Assembly (NCBI GenBank): GCA_031263345.1
Contig: JAISFY010000038.1
Coordinates: 1-5,601 of the forward strand
DNA length: 5,601 nt
Direction of reading: 5' to 3'
Origin: Holosporales bacterium
GTDB taxonomy: Bacteria > Pseudomonadota > Alphaproteobacteria > RUG11792
Positions 1 through 5,588 of this stretch are shown piece by piece (the stretch's first letter is position 1; each line of letters begins with the position of its first letter). The translations under genes and the position numbers were made by a program. A model generated the notes under the pieces. It ran no database searches. It saw only the letters and a program-made list of their open reading frames with translations, and was not told where the DNA came from.

Positions 1-507
1 CATCTTTCCGAATATCTGCTTCATTTCGTCTTCATTAGGTCCATGAATATTGATAACATTGATCGTCGATATCCTGGATCGTATATCTGGTAGCTTAATG
101 TTCCACCTTGCCGGTGGATTTTGCGCTGTCATCAGAACGTGAATATTTTTTTCTTTGATCGTATTATATATGTAATACAATAGTATATCGTCTCCGATCT
201 GGTCGGCATCATCCAGAACGAAATACTTTTGGGTAATCTCCGTGGACGATAATTCGTACCACCTGCTAAAAATATCGGAATACGACTTTATGACGTCGGC
301 ACTAACTCGGGTAGCCCAGATATTAGCAAGGTGCGTTTTCCCTGCCCCCCCCTCTCCTACCAAACAAACGAAATTATCTTTAATCTTTTCAGAAGGCCAT
401 TTCTCCAGCCACTCAAATACATATCGATTACATCCGCTCACGATAAAATCCAAAGCCTTCCAAGAAAAGCCCCAGGGCATCGGTAATGTTAATTGACGGT
501 ATTCCAC
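1..507 (-). CDS. hda: Hda/HdaA, DnaA-inactivating AAA+ protein (3' end beyond window)
   Basis: Hda binds the DNA polymerase sliding clamp and stimulates hydrolysis of DnaA-bound ATP, preventing re-initiation of replication. Seen: 169 residues from a GTG start at 507, with the C-terminal lid region cut off by the window edge. Residues 5-10 (QLTLPM) fit the clamp-binding motif near the N-terminus of known Hda proteins. Walker A is GEGGAGKTH (51-59), Walker B is FVLDDAD (96-102), sensor I lies in LMTAQNPPARW (125-135), and the arginine-containing IRSRIS is at 142-147. There is no DnaA DNA-binding domain in the visible part, and the N-terminus is too short for DnaA itself. The start is placed at GTG because an in-frame TGA lies only seven codons upstream and the clamp motif follows at once; the ribosome binding site is weak (AGGG about 12 nt upstream). 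It is third in the trcR-ferredoxin-hda set, 23 nt after the ferredoxin stop. A run of eight G lies in the Walker A codons. Confidence 0.9.
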   Translation of the reverse strand, partial: MEYRQLTLPMPWGFSWKALDFIVSGCNRYVFEWLEKWPSEKIKDNFVCLVGEGGAGKTHLANIWATRVSADVIKSYSDIFSRWYELSSTEITQKYFVLDDADQIGDDILLYYIYNTIKEKNIHVLMTAQNPPARWNIKLPDIRSRISTINVINIHGPNEDEMKQIFGKM

Positions 508-530
508 CCTCAGTACCAGCCCTGTTCAGT

Positions 531-833
531 TTAAGGAATGGTAACCATCATTCCATCCAATTCCTCAGTGATAACTATTTGACAGGCCAATCTCGAATTC
601 GATTTACTCGCCGCAATGACTTCGAGCAACTCAGACTCTTGAGTAGAAGGCTCTTTCAATTTCGGTAGAAAATCCGGGACGATGTAAACCTGACAAGTAC
701 CACAGGCACTCGCTCCATTACACCCAGCAAAAAGACTAATATTATTTTTACGAGCTACCTCTAAGAGAGTATCCCCTACCACAGCATTAGTTTCCACTAA
801 CCCACTACATGTCCTAAAAATAATTTTTGGCAT
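531..833 (-). CDS. [2Fe-2S] ferredoxin, adrenodoxin type
   Basis: A small soluble electron carrier with one [2Fe-2S] cluster. From the ATG at 833 it has 100 residues. The cluster ligands are visible as C-x5-C-x2-C (Cys38, Cys44, Cys47, in AGCNGASACGTC) with the fourth, Cys84, in RLACQI. The end, LDGMMVTIP, is also typical of the adrenodoxin/FdxB family. An in-frame ATG at 845 would add MEWI. I prefer 833 because GGAG lies 6 nt before it, whereas 845 has no convincing ribosome binding site, and family members commonly begin MPKI. The gene starts 15 nt after the trcR stop and ends 23 nt before hda. Close relatives serve in Fe-S cluster assembly or as donors to cytochrome P450-like enzymes, but no isc, hsc or P450 gene is in view. 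The physiological partner is therefore unknown, and I give no gene symbol. Confidence 0.9.
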   Translation of the reverse strand: MPKIIFRTCSGLVETNAVVGDTLLEVARKNNISLFAGCNGASACGTCQVYIVPDFLPKLKEPSTQESELLEVIAASKSNSRLACQIVITEELDGMMVTIP

Positions 834-839
834 AATCCA

Positions 840-843
840 CTCC
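840..843 (-). promoter_or_regulatory. Ribosome binding site deciding the ferredoxin start
   Basis: GGAG on the minus strand, followed by six bases and the ATG at 833. This favours the inner ATG over the one at 845, whose upstream sequence has only a distant GAG. Confidence 0.6.
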
Positions 844-848
844 ATAAT

Positions 849-1367
849 TTATTGTCTCGATGTCTTCGAAATGACGAAATCGAGTTCGACCTCGGTACAT
901 AACCCTAAAGCGACTGGACTTCTGGGTTTCAAATTCGAAATTTCCTTGTATGTCCTGTTCTTGATCGACCTAATCATGATCTTTGTCGTACCCAGAAGAA
1001 TACATATATCCTGCTCTGCGATTTCAGGATAATACTTCAGAAGCCATAAGATTGCATCCGGCCTATCCTGACGCTTTACTCTAGGCGTATATTTCTTCGT
1101 CAATTTTTTAGGTTGATCGATAAATTGACTCGATTTCATAACCAACTTCGAATTTGGATCCATTTCACACCGATGGATTTCATCAAGGGTTAGCTGAGAC
1201 GAAGAAATTGGATCGAATCCTCTCATTCGAGAATCCATAGATCCATTTGCCAATGATTCAATTTCGAGGATATGTAACCCGCAAAACTCAGAGATTTGGG
1301 TAAAGGTCAACGATGTATTCTCGAGTAACCATATTGCCGTCGCCTTTGGCATCAACGGAACAGTCAC
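849..1367 (-). CDS. trcR: TrcR (DUF1013) cell-cycle transcriptional regulator
   Basis: The protein has 172 residues, a full-length match in recalled features to the alphaproteobacterial DUF1013 family, annotated as the cell-cycle transcriptional regulator TrcR. Family hallmarks are VPLMPKATAIWL (3-14), FCGLH (28-32), QLTLDEI (58-64), RCEMDPN (66-72), YTPRVKRQDRPDAI (93-106), LLGTTK (124-129) and SNLKPRSPVALGLC (144-157). Two helix-turn-helix-like stretches can be seen, about residues 21-41 and 118-138, consistent with DNA binding. The GTG at 1367 is chosen because TGAGG lies 8 nt upstream and family members carry the few residues before MPKATA; the alternative is the ATG at 1352. It heads the minus-strand set, divergent from gyrA. 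Its targets are not visible. A short palindrome just upstream (1395-1405) could be an operator, but that is inference. Family identity is strong; the regulatory role comes from family knowledge only. Confidence 0.9.
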   Translation of the reverse strand: MTVPLMPKATAIWLLENTSLTFTQISEFCGLHILEIESLANGSMDSRMRGFDPISSSQLTLDEIHRCEMDPNSKLVMKSSQFIDQPKKLTKKYTPRVKRQDRPDAILWLLKYYPEIAEQDICILLGTTKIMIRSIKNRTYKEISNLKPRSPVALGLCTEVELDFVISKTSRQ

Positions 1368-1375
1368 AGAAAAAA

Positions 1376-1380
1376 CCTCA
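1376..1380 (-). promoter_or_regulatory. Ribosome binding site of trcR
   Basis: TGAGG on the minus strand, 8 nt before the GTG at 1367. It supports this start over the in-frame ATG at 1352. Confidence 0.5.
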
Positions 1381-1394
1381 TCACTTCGGCAACG

Positions 1395-1405
1395 ATCTGC
1401 CAGAT
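1395..1405. repeat. Short palindrome upstream of trcR
   Basis: ATCTG-C-CAGAT is a perfect 5-bp inverted repeat around a single base, 28 nt upstream of the trcR start. It lies next to a TAATAT hexamer (minus strand, 1412-1407) that could be a -10 element. The only -35-like hexamer I see (TTGTCT, 1432-1427) is spaced 14 nt from it, too close to be convincing, so no trcR promoter is called. The palindrome could be a regulator site or chance. Confidence 0.3.
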
Positions 1406-1518
1406 GATATTACAAAATCGTAATGAAGACAACGTAATAGGCCCTGGGCGGAATACCATTAGCGAATACAAAAAAAACTGAGAAATCGACTAGAGCACCA
1501 ACATCCACTTATTTTTTT

Positions 1519-1527
1519 TGCTATAAT
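1519..1527 (+). promoter_or_regulatory. Extended -10 promoter of gyrA
   Basis: TGCTATAAT exactly matches the extended -10 consensus TGnTATAAT. It directly follows a run of eight T (1512-1519, sharing the T of TG). No good -35 hexamer stands 16-18 nt upstream, which the TG extension can compensate for. Transcription would start near 1533, giving a leader of about 40 nt. I see no obvious hairpin or riboswitch in the leader. Confidence 0.65.
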
Positions 1528-1574
1528 CCAGTACGGGTAGTGAATGGTCCTTCTGTAGTTCGAGAGTAAATTTC

Positions 1575-4229
1575 ATGGGAAAAAGAGATAACGTTGCTGT
1601 AATTCAAATCGAAGATGAAATGAAAAGATCTTATCTCGATTACGCGATGAGTGTTATCGTATCTCGCGCCCTACCGGATGTCCGGGACGGACTAAAACCG
1701 GTTCATAGGCGTATCCTGTATGCCATGAACGAGACGGGCAATCACTATAATAAACCGTACAGAAAATCAATGCGGGTAGTCGGAGAAGTGCTTGGGAAAT
1801 ATCATCCTCACGGAGATGCAGCCGTATACGCAACGATGGTGCGCTTGGCTCAAGATTTTAGTTTAAAAGTTCCTCTGATTGATGGGCAGGGAAACTTCGG
1901 ATCAATGGACGGAGATTCGGCCGCGGCCGCGCGCTACACCGAAGCCCGAATGTCGGAGTTAGCTCATGAGCTGATCGCAGATATTGACGATGATACAGTT
2001 AATTTCAGACCGAATTACGATAATACTGTAGAGGAACCTACCGTTCTACCAGCCAAATTTCCGAACCTGCTAGTTAATGGGGCCGGGGGAATAGCCGTCG
2101 GGATGGCAACCTATATCCCGACGCATAATCTGGGAGAAGTTATTGATGCATGTTGTGCCGTTATCGATAATCCGGACATTACGACCGATGAACTGATGCA
2201 AAGTTATATCCCTGGACCCGATTTCCCAACGGGTGGTATCGTCATGGGCGATGCCGGAATTAGGGCGGCATTTAATACTGGCAGAGGATCGGTTGTTGTG
2301 CGCTCGAAGACGAGTATTATGAATTCTGGAGGTAGGGAATCAATCATTGTTCATGAAATACCATATCAAGTCAATAAAGCAAAATTAGTAGAAAAAATCG
2401 CTGAATTGGTAAAAGATAAAACGATTGAAGGTATTAGTGATATTCGCGATGAATCGAATAAAGATGGTGTAAGAATTGTTATAGAACTCAAAAAAGATGC
2501 AATTGGAGAAGTTATTTTAAATCAATTTTTTATATTTACTCCGTTGCAGACTAGCTTCGGTTACAATATGCTAGCCCTCGTCAAAAATAGACCGTTAAGA
2601 CTTTCTCTCAGGGGAATTATAGATAACTTCGTCGAATTTAGACAAGAAGTCATCGTAAGGCAAAGCAAATTCAATCTCAAAAAAGCAAGAGAAAGAGCTC
2701 ACGTTTTGCTGGGATTTGCTCTTGCGATTACCAATATCGACAGAGTAATCGAACTAATCCGGGCGGCAATTGATAGACAAGAGGCTAGGGAAAAGTTAAT
2801 GGCTGAAGTTTTCGATGCTCGTGAAATTTTGTCGATGTTGGAGCTCGTCGATGGGAAACAGGAGAATGTAGATCACTATAAATTATCTGAAGCGCAGACT
2901 AACGCTATCTTAGATCTGCGTTTGCATAGGCTTACCGGTCTAGAACGCGACAAAATTAAAAGCGATTTGAATGATGTAGTATCGCAAATTGAAGATTTAC
3001 TTTCAATTCTAGGATCCAAACAAAAAATCATAGATATCATTAAGGATGAGCTCCAAGAAGTTAAGAAAAAATTCAATACTCCGAGATTAACGCAAATTGA
3101 GAGAACATTCGAAGCATTTGAGGACGAGGATCTTATCCAGAAGGAGGACATGGTCGTAACGTACACATTAGAGGGATACGTTAAACGCGTTCCGTTATCC
3201 ACATATCGAGCTCAAAAGCGCGGAGGACGAGGCAGGAGTGGGATGGGAGTTAAAGATGAAGATATCGTTAAGGACCTAATCATCGCCAATACCCACGATG
3301 AAATCCTGTTTTTCTCGTCAATCGGGAAAGTTTATAAAATGAAGATCTATAAGCTCCCAATTGGACTTCCGACGGCTAAGGGAAGGGCTTTGGTCAACCT
3401 CCTTCCCATCGAAGAAAATGAAGTCATTTCGACGATCCTGGTTGTAAAGAAGGATGAAGATCTAAAATCTAAAACCTTGATATTCTCAACTTCATTTGGG
3501 AATATCCGGCGGAATAAATTCGAGGATTTTGCGAATATTCAATCGAACGGGAAAAGAGCCATAAATCTTGAAGATGGAGAGAAGTTGATTAGTGTCGCTC
3601 TCGCCGGACAAGATAATGATATTTTTATTTCAACGAAGGGTGGAATATGTAATCGCTTCTCCGTAAACGATGTCAGAATTTTTGCAGGGAGGGCATCGAA
3701 TGGTGTACGTGGGATAAAACTTAAAAACGGTGATGAAGTAATTTCTATGGCGATTCTCGACAAATGGGATATGGAGAACATCGATGAAAGGGAATCGTAT
3801 CTAAGGAATGCTGGTGATCTTCGAAAGTCTATAACTAAAGCTTCTGGATCACTTATCGAAGATAGAATGACGATCTTGGCAAAGAACGAGAAATTTATAT
3901 TGACTGTCACTGAAAATGGATTCGGAAAGGTATCATCTTCCTATGAATATAGGTCAACGAGCCGTGGGACCCAGGGATTCACGAATATAGCTATCAGCGA
4001 GAAAAATGGGAAGGTTGTAGCTTCATTTTCCGTCTATCTCGATGCCCACATCATGCTAATAACGAATATTGGAAGGATCATGAGATGCAGCGTCCAGGAT
4101 ATAAGGATTACTCATCGTGTCGCCCAAGGAGTTATTATCTTGCGCCTGAACGAAGGAGAGACTATTACCTCAGTTTCGACGGTTAATGAAACGCCCGAAG
4201 TGGTTATAGATGGAAGTGGAGATGATTAG
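1575..4229 (+). CDS. gyrA: DNA gyrase subunit A
   Basis: GyrA is the DNA-cleaving subunit of the A2B2 gyrase, which adds negative supercoils using ATP hydrolysed by GyrB. The gene is intact, 884 residues. Hallmarks are SYLDYAMSVIVSRALPDVRD (19-38), GLKPVHRR (39-46), HPHGD (77-81), DGQGNFGSMDGD (103-114), the catalytic Tyr121 after Arg120, and the DNA-intercalating Ile173 in GGIAVG. The coiled-coil arms lie roughly at 330-490. The C-terminal beta-pinwheel begins near 525 and holds the GyrA box QKRGGRG (547-553), which separates gyrase A from topoisomerase IV ParC. An insert at about 729-771 is of the kind seen in alphaproteobacterial GyrA, and the acidic tail is short (GSGDD). Oddities: Ala82 and Ala86 replace the Ser83/Asp87 of E. 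coli, Met66 replaces Ala67, and Tyr180 and Thr183 break the ATNIPPHN motif. The ATG at 1575 has a weak GAGAG eight bases upstream, and the N-terminus matches E. coli length within one residue. Confidence 0.98.
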   Translation: MGKRDNVAVIQIEDEMKRSYLDYAMSVIVSRALPDVRDGLKPVHRRILYAMNETGNHYNKPYRKSMRVVGEVLGKYHPHGDAAVYATMVRLAQDFSLKVPLIDGQGNFGSMDGDSAAAARYTEARMSELAHELIADIDDDTVNFRPNYDNTVEEPTVLPAKFPNLLVNGAGGIAVGMATYIPTHNLGEVIDACCAVIDNPDITTDELMQSYIPGPDFPTGGIVMGDAGIRAAFNTGRGSVVVRSKTSIMNSGGRESIIVHEIPYQVNKAKLVEKIAELVKDKTIEGISDIRDESNKDGVRIVIELKKDAIGEVILNQFFIFTPLQTSFGYNMLALVKNRPLRLSLRGIIDNFVEFRQEVIVRQSKFNLKKARERAHVLLGFALAITNIDRVIELIRAAIDRQEAREKLMAEVFDAREILSMLELVDGKQENVDHYKLSEAQTNAILDLRLHRLTGLERDKIKSDLNDVVSQIEDLLSILGSKQKIIDIIKDELQEVKKKFNTPRLTQIERTFEAFEDEDLIQKEDMVVTYTLEGYVKRVPLSTYRAQKRGGRGRSGMGVKDEDIVKDLIIANTHDEILFFSSIGKVYKMKIYKLPIGLPTAKGRALVNLLPIEENEVISTILVVKKDEDLKSKTLIFSTSFGNIRRNKFEDFANIQSNGKRAINLEDGEKLISVALAGQDNDIFISTKGGICNRFSVNDVRIFAGRASNGVRGIKLKNGDEVISMAILDKWDMENIDERESYLRNAGDLRKSITKASGSLIEDRMTILAKNEKFILTVTENGFGKVSSSYEYRSTSRGTQGFTNIAISEKNGKVVASFSVYLDAHIMLITNIGRIMRCSVQDIRITHRVAQGVIILRLNEGETITSVSTVNETPEVVIDGSGDD
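3195..3203 (+). promoter_or_regulatory. Perfect DnaA box inside gyrA
   Basis: TTATCCACA is the strongest E. coli-type DnaA box. It is fully within gyrA codons (start of the C-terminal domain). A one-mismatch copy, TTATCCAGA, lies at 3133-3141. The sequence match is certain, but its use as a DnaA binding site is not. Confidence 0.25.
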
Positions 4230-4240
4230 TCGTAGGCAAA

Positions 4241-5401
4241 ATGCTGACCTGGATTCGAAAGATTATGAGGCATTTGAAAATCTTGCCGGTTTCTGGTGAA
4301 AGAAAAAGAAGGAAGGTGTATATAATAGCAGGGGAGCCTTCCGGAGACGCAATTGGGGCCAAGGTGCTAATGGCCCTGAGAGCCTTCGATGTGGAGATTT
4401 CTGGAGTCGGAGGTCCTAAGATGCAAAAGGAAGGATTGGTCAGTTTATTCGATATCGGCGAAATTTCGATTGGCGGAGTCGTTGAGCTTATTCCGCACGT
4501 CCTCAAGATAAAAAAGCTTATCCGTCGAACTACTCATGATATCATCAGTAATTGCCCCGATGTGATTCTGACTATCGACTCTCCCGGTTTCTGCTTTAGG
4601 GTTGTAAAGTTAATTCGCAAATTATCTCCAGGAATTGGAATGGTTCATCTCGTTGCCCCGAGCGTTTGGGCTTGGAGATCTGGACGCGCCAAAAAGATAG
4701 CAAAATTGTACGATGTTTTATTGACGCTATTCGACTTCGAACCGCAGTATTTCTTGAAACATGGATTACATACGAAGTGTGTCGGCCATCCGATGATTGA
4801 GGAGTTCCACGAAGATGTCAATAAAAGCAAAGACGATTTGCTTTTATTAATGCCAGGAAGTCGAATTCAAGAAATCAAGAAAATGTTACCAGTATTTCTT
4901 GAATTTTGTGATAAATATCAAGCAACACGATACGTAATCCCGACATTACCGCATTTAGTTCCCCTGATTCAGGAATATTTGGGAGCTAGGACTTGGATCG
5001 AAGTAATATTTGATGAGCGTGAAAAGAACAGTCTATATCGAAGGGCTAAACTTGCGATCGCCGCGAGCGGAACGGCGACCATTCAATTGACTCTCGCTGG
5101 GTGTCCAATGATCGTTTGCTATAAAATGAATAACATTACGTATAAAATGATTAAACGGATTATAAAAACGAAATATATTTCGTTAGTAAATATTATTTCG
5201 AATCGCCGAGTAGTACCAGAATTGATTCAAAGAGAATGTAGAGCTGATAAAATCCTTCAGGTCGCTTCAGACATGGATACCAACGAACAGATTCGGGAGC
5301 TATGCTTGGTACGAAACGGTATCTGTAACTTAGCTCATACTCCCAGCGAAAAAATCGCAGAGATTATCGTAAACGTAAAAATGCACCCTACGAAATCTTA
5401 A
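4241..5401 (+). CDS. lpxB: Lipid-A-disaccharide synthase
   Basis: LpxB is the membrane-associated GT-B glycosyltransferase (family GT19) that joins UDP-2,3-diacylglucosamine and lipid X into the tetra-acyl disaccharide of lipid A, releasing UDP. The protein has 386 residues (E. coli 382). Motifs are AGEPSGD (30-36), GVGGPKM (55-61), TIDSPGF with Asp113 (likely equal to the essential Asp98 of E. coli), VAPSVWAW, MPGSRIQEI with Arg208 (likely equal to Arg201) and AASGTATIQ (274-282). The final Gln282 stands where family members and other GT-B enzymes usually have Glu. The start is uncertain. The ATG at 4241 has AGG 4 nt upstream and gives about 17 extra, basic N-terminal residues compared with E. 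coli. Alternatives are the ATG at 4265 and the GTG at 4316, the last giving a typical YIIAGEPSGD beginning. It follows gyrA by 11 nt, so co-transcription or translational coupling is likely. The usual lpxD-fabZ-lpxA neighbours are not adjacent on this side. Confidence 0.96.
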   Translation: MLTWIRKIMRHLKILPVSGERKRRKVYIIAGEPSGDAIGAKVLMALRAFDVEISGVGGPKMQKEGLVSLFDIGEISIGGVVELIPHVLKIKKLIRRTTHDIISNCPDVILTIDSPGFCFRVVKLIRKLSPGIGMVHLVAPSVWAWRSGRAKKIAKLYDVLLTLFDFEPQYFLKHGLHTKCVGHPMIEEFHEDVNKSKDDLLLLMPGSRIQEIKKMLPVFLEFCDKYQATRYVIPTLPHLVPLIQEYLGARTWIEVIFDEREKNSLYRRAKLAIAASGTATIQLTLAGCPMIVCYKMNNITYKMIKRIIKTKYISLVNIISNRRVVPELIQRECRADKILQVASDMDTNEQIRELCLVRNGICNLAHTPSEKIAEIIVNVKMHPTKS

Positions 5402-5408
5402 AGGAGAG
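5402..5408 (+). promoter_or_regulatory. Shine-Dalgarno-like sequence without a usual start codon
   Basis: AGGAGAG directly follows the lpxB stop. No ATG, GTG or TTG lies within a workable distance. An ATT at 5411 would open a frame of only 14 codons, ending at TAA 5453-5455. It may be a relic, a chance match or a non-AUG start. Confidence 0.3.
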
Positions 5409-5502
5409 AGATTACCTTTATCGGGACCGCTTTTGCAATAGCCCAATTGATATAAGATATCGTTTCATTTGTCTCGTTTTCAACGCATTTTCGATATTGA
5501 AT

Positions 5503-5521
5503 GAATCAAAATGCTTGATTC
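5503..5521. repeat. Perfect 7-bp inverted repeat downstream of lpxB
   Basis: GAATCAA and TTGATTC flank the 5-base loop AATGC. The stem has only two G-C pairs and is followed by TCTCTT rather than a T-run, so it is a poor intrinsic terminator. Each arm holds one GANTC site, the CcrM methylation target in many Alphaproteobacteria. It could be an operator, a weak terminator or chance. The rest of 5402-5588 shows no convincing gene. Confidence 0.4.
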
Positions 5522-5588
5522 TCTCTTGCCATTTATCGAATGTAGAATTAAATTATGATCAGGATATTTTGATTTTGAAGTGGACATT

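Noticed and set aside
242..668. Plus-strand open frames across the hda region (84 and 60 codons)
   Set aside because: They lie opposite hda and the ferredoxin, both with clear family motifs, and their translations show no recognisable features.
531..845. Longer ferredoxin start at ATG 845
   Set aside because: The inner ATG at 833 has GGAG at ideal spacing and gives the usual MPKI beginning; the outer one lacks a ribosome binding site.
1407..1432. Possible trcR promoter TTGTCT / TAATAT on the minus strand
   Set aside because: The hexamers are only 14 nt apart and each is imperfect, so I do not list it as a promoter.
2876..3910. Minus-strand open frames of 108 and 123 codons inside gyrA
   Set aside because: They are antisense to an intact, strongly conserved gene, and their serine-rich translations look like shadow frames.
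4204..4830. Minus-strand open frames of 100 and 61 codons opposite lpxB
   Set aside because: They overlap lpxB motifs on the other strand and resemble no family I recognise.
5449..5461. Small hairpin GATAT-AAG-ATATC
   Set aside because: The stem is five mostly A-T pairs with no T-run after it, too weak to call a terminator or site.
5480..5587. 35-codon minus-strand frame beginning MSTSKSKYPD
   Set aside because: It is short, lacks a convincing ribosome binding site, and spans the inverted repeat and the probable promoter of the next gene.
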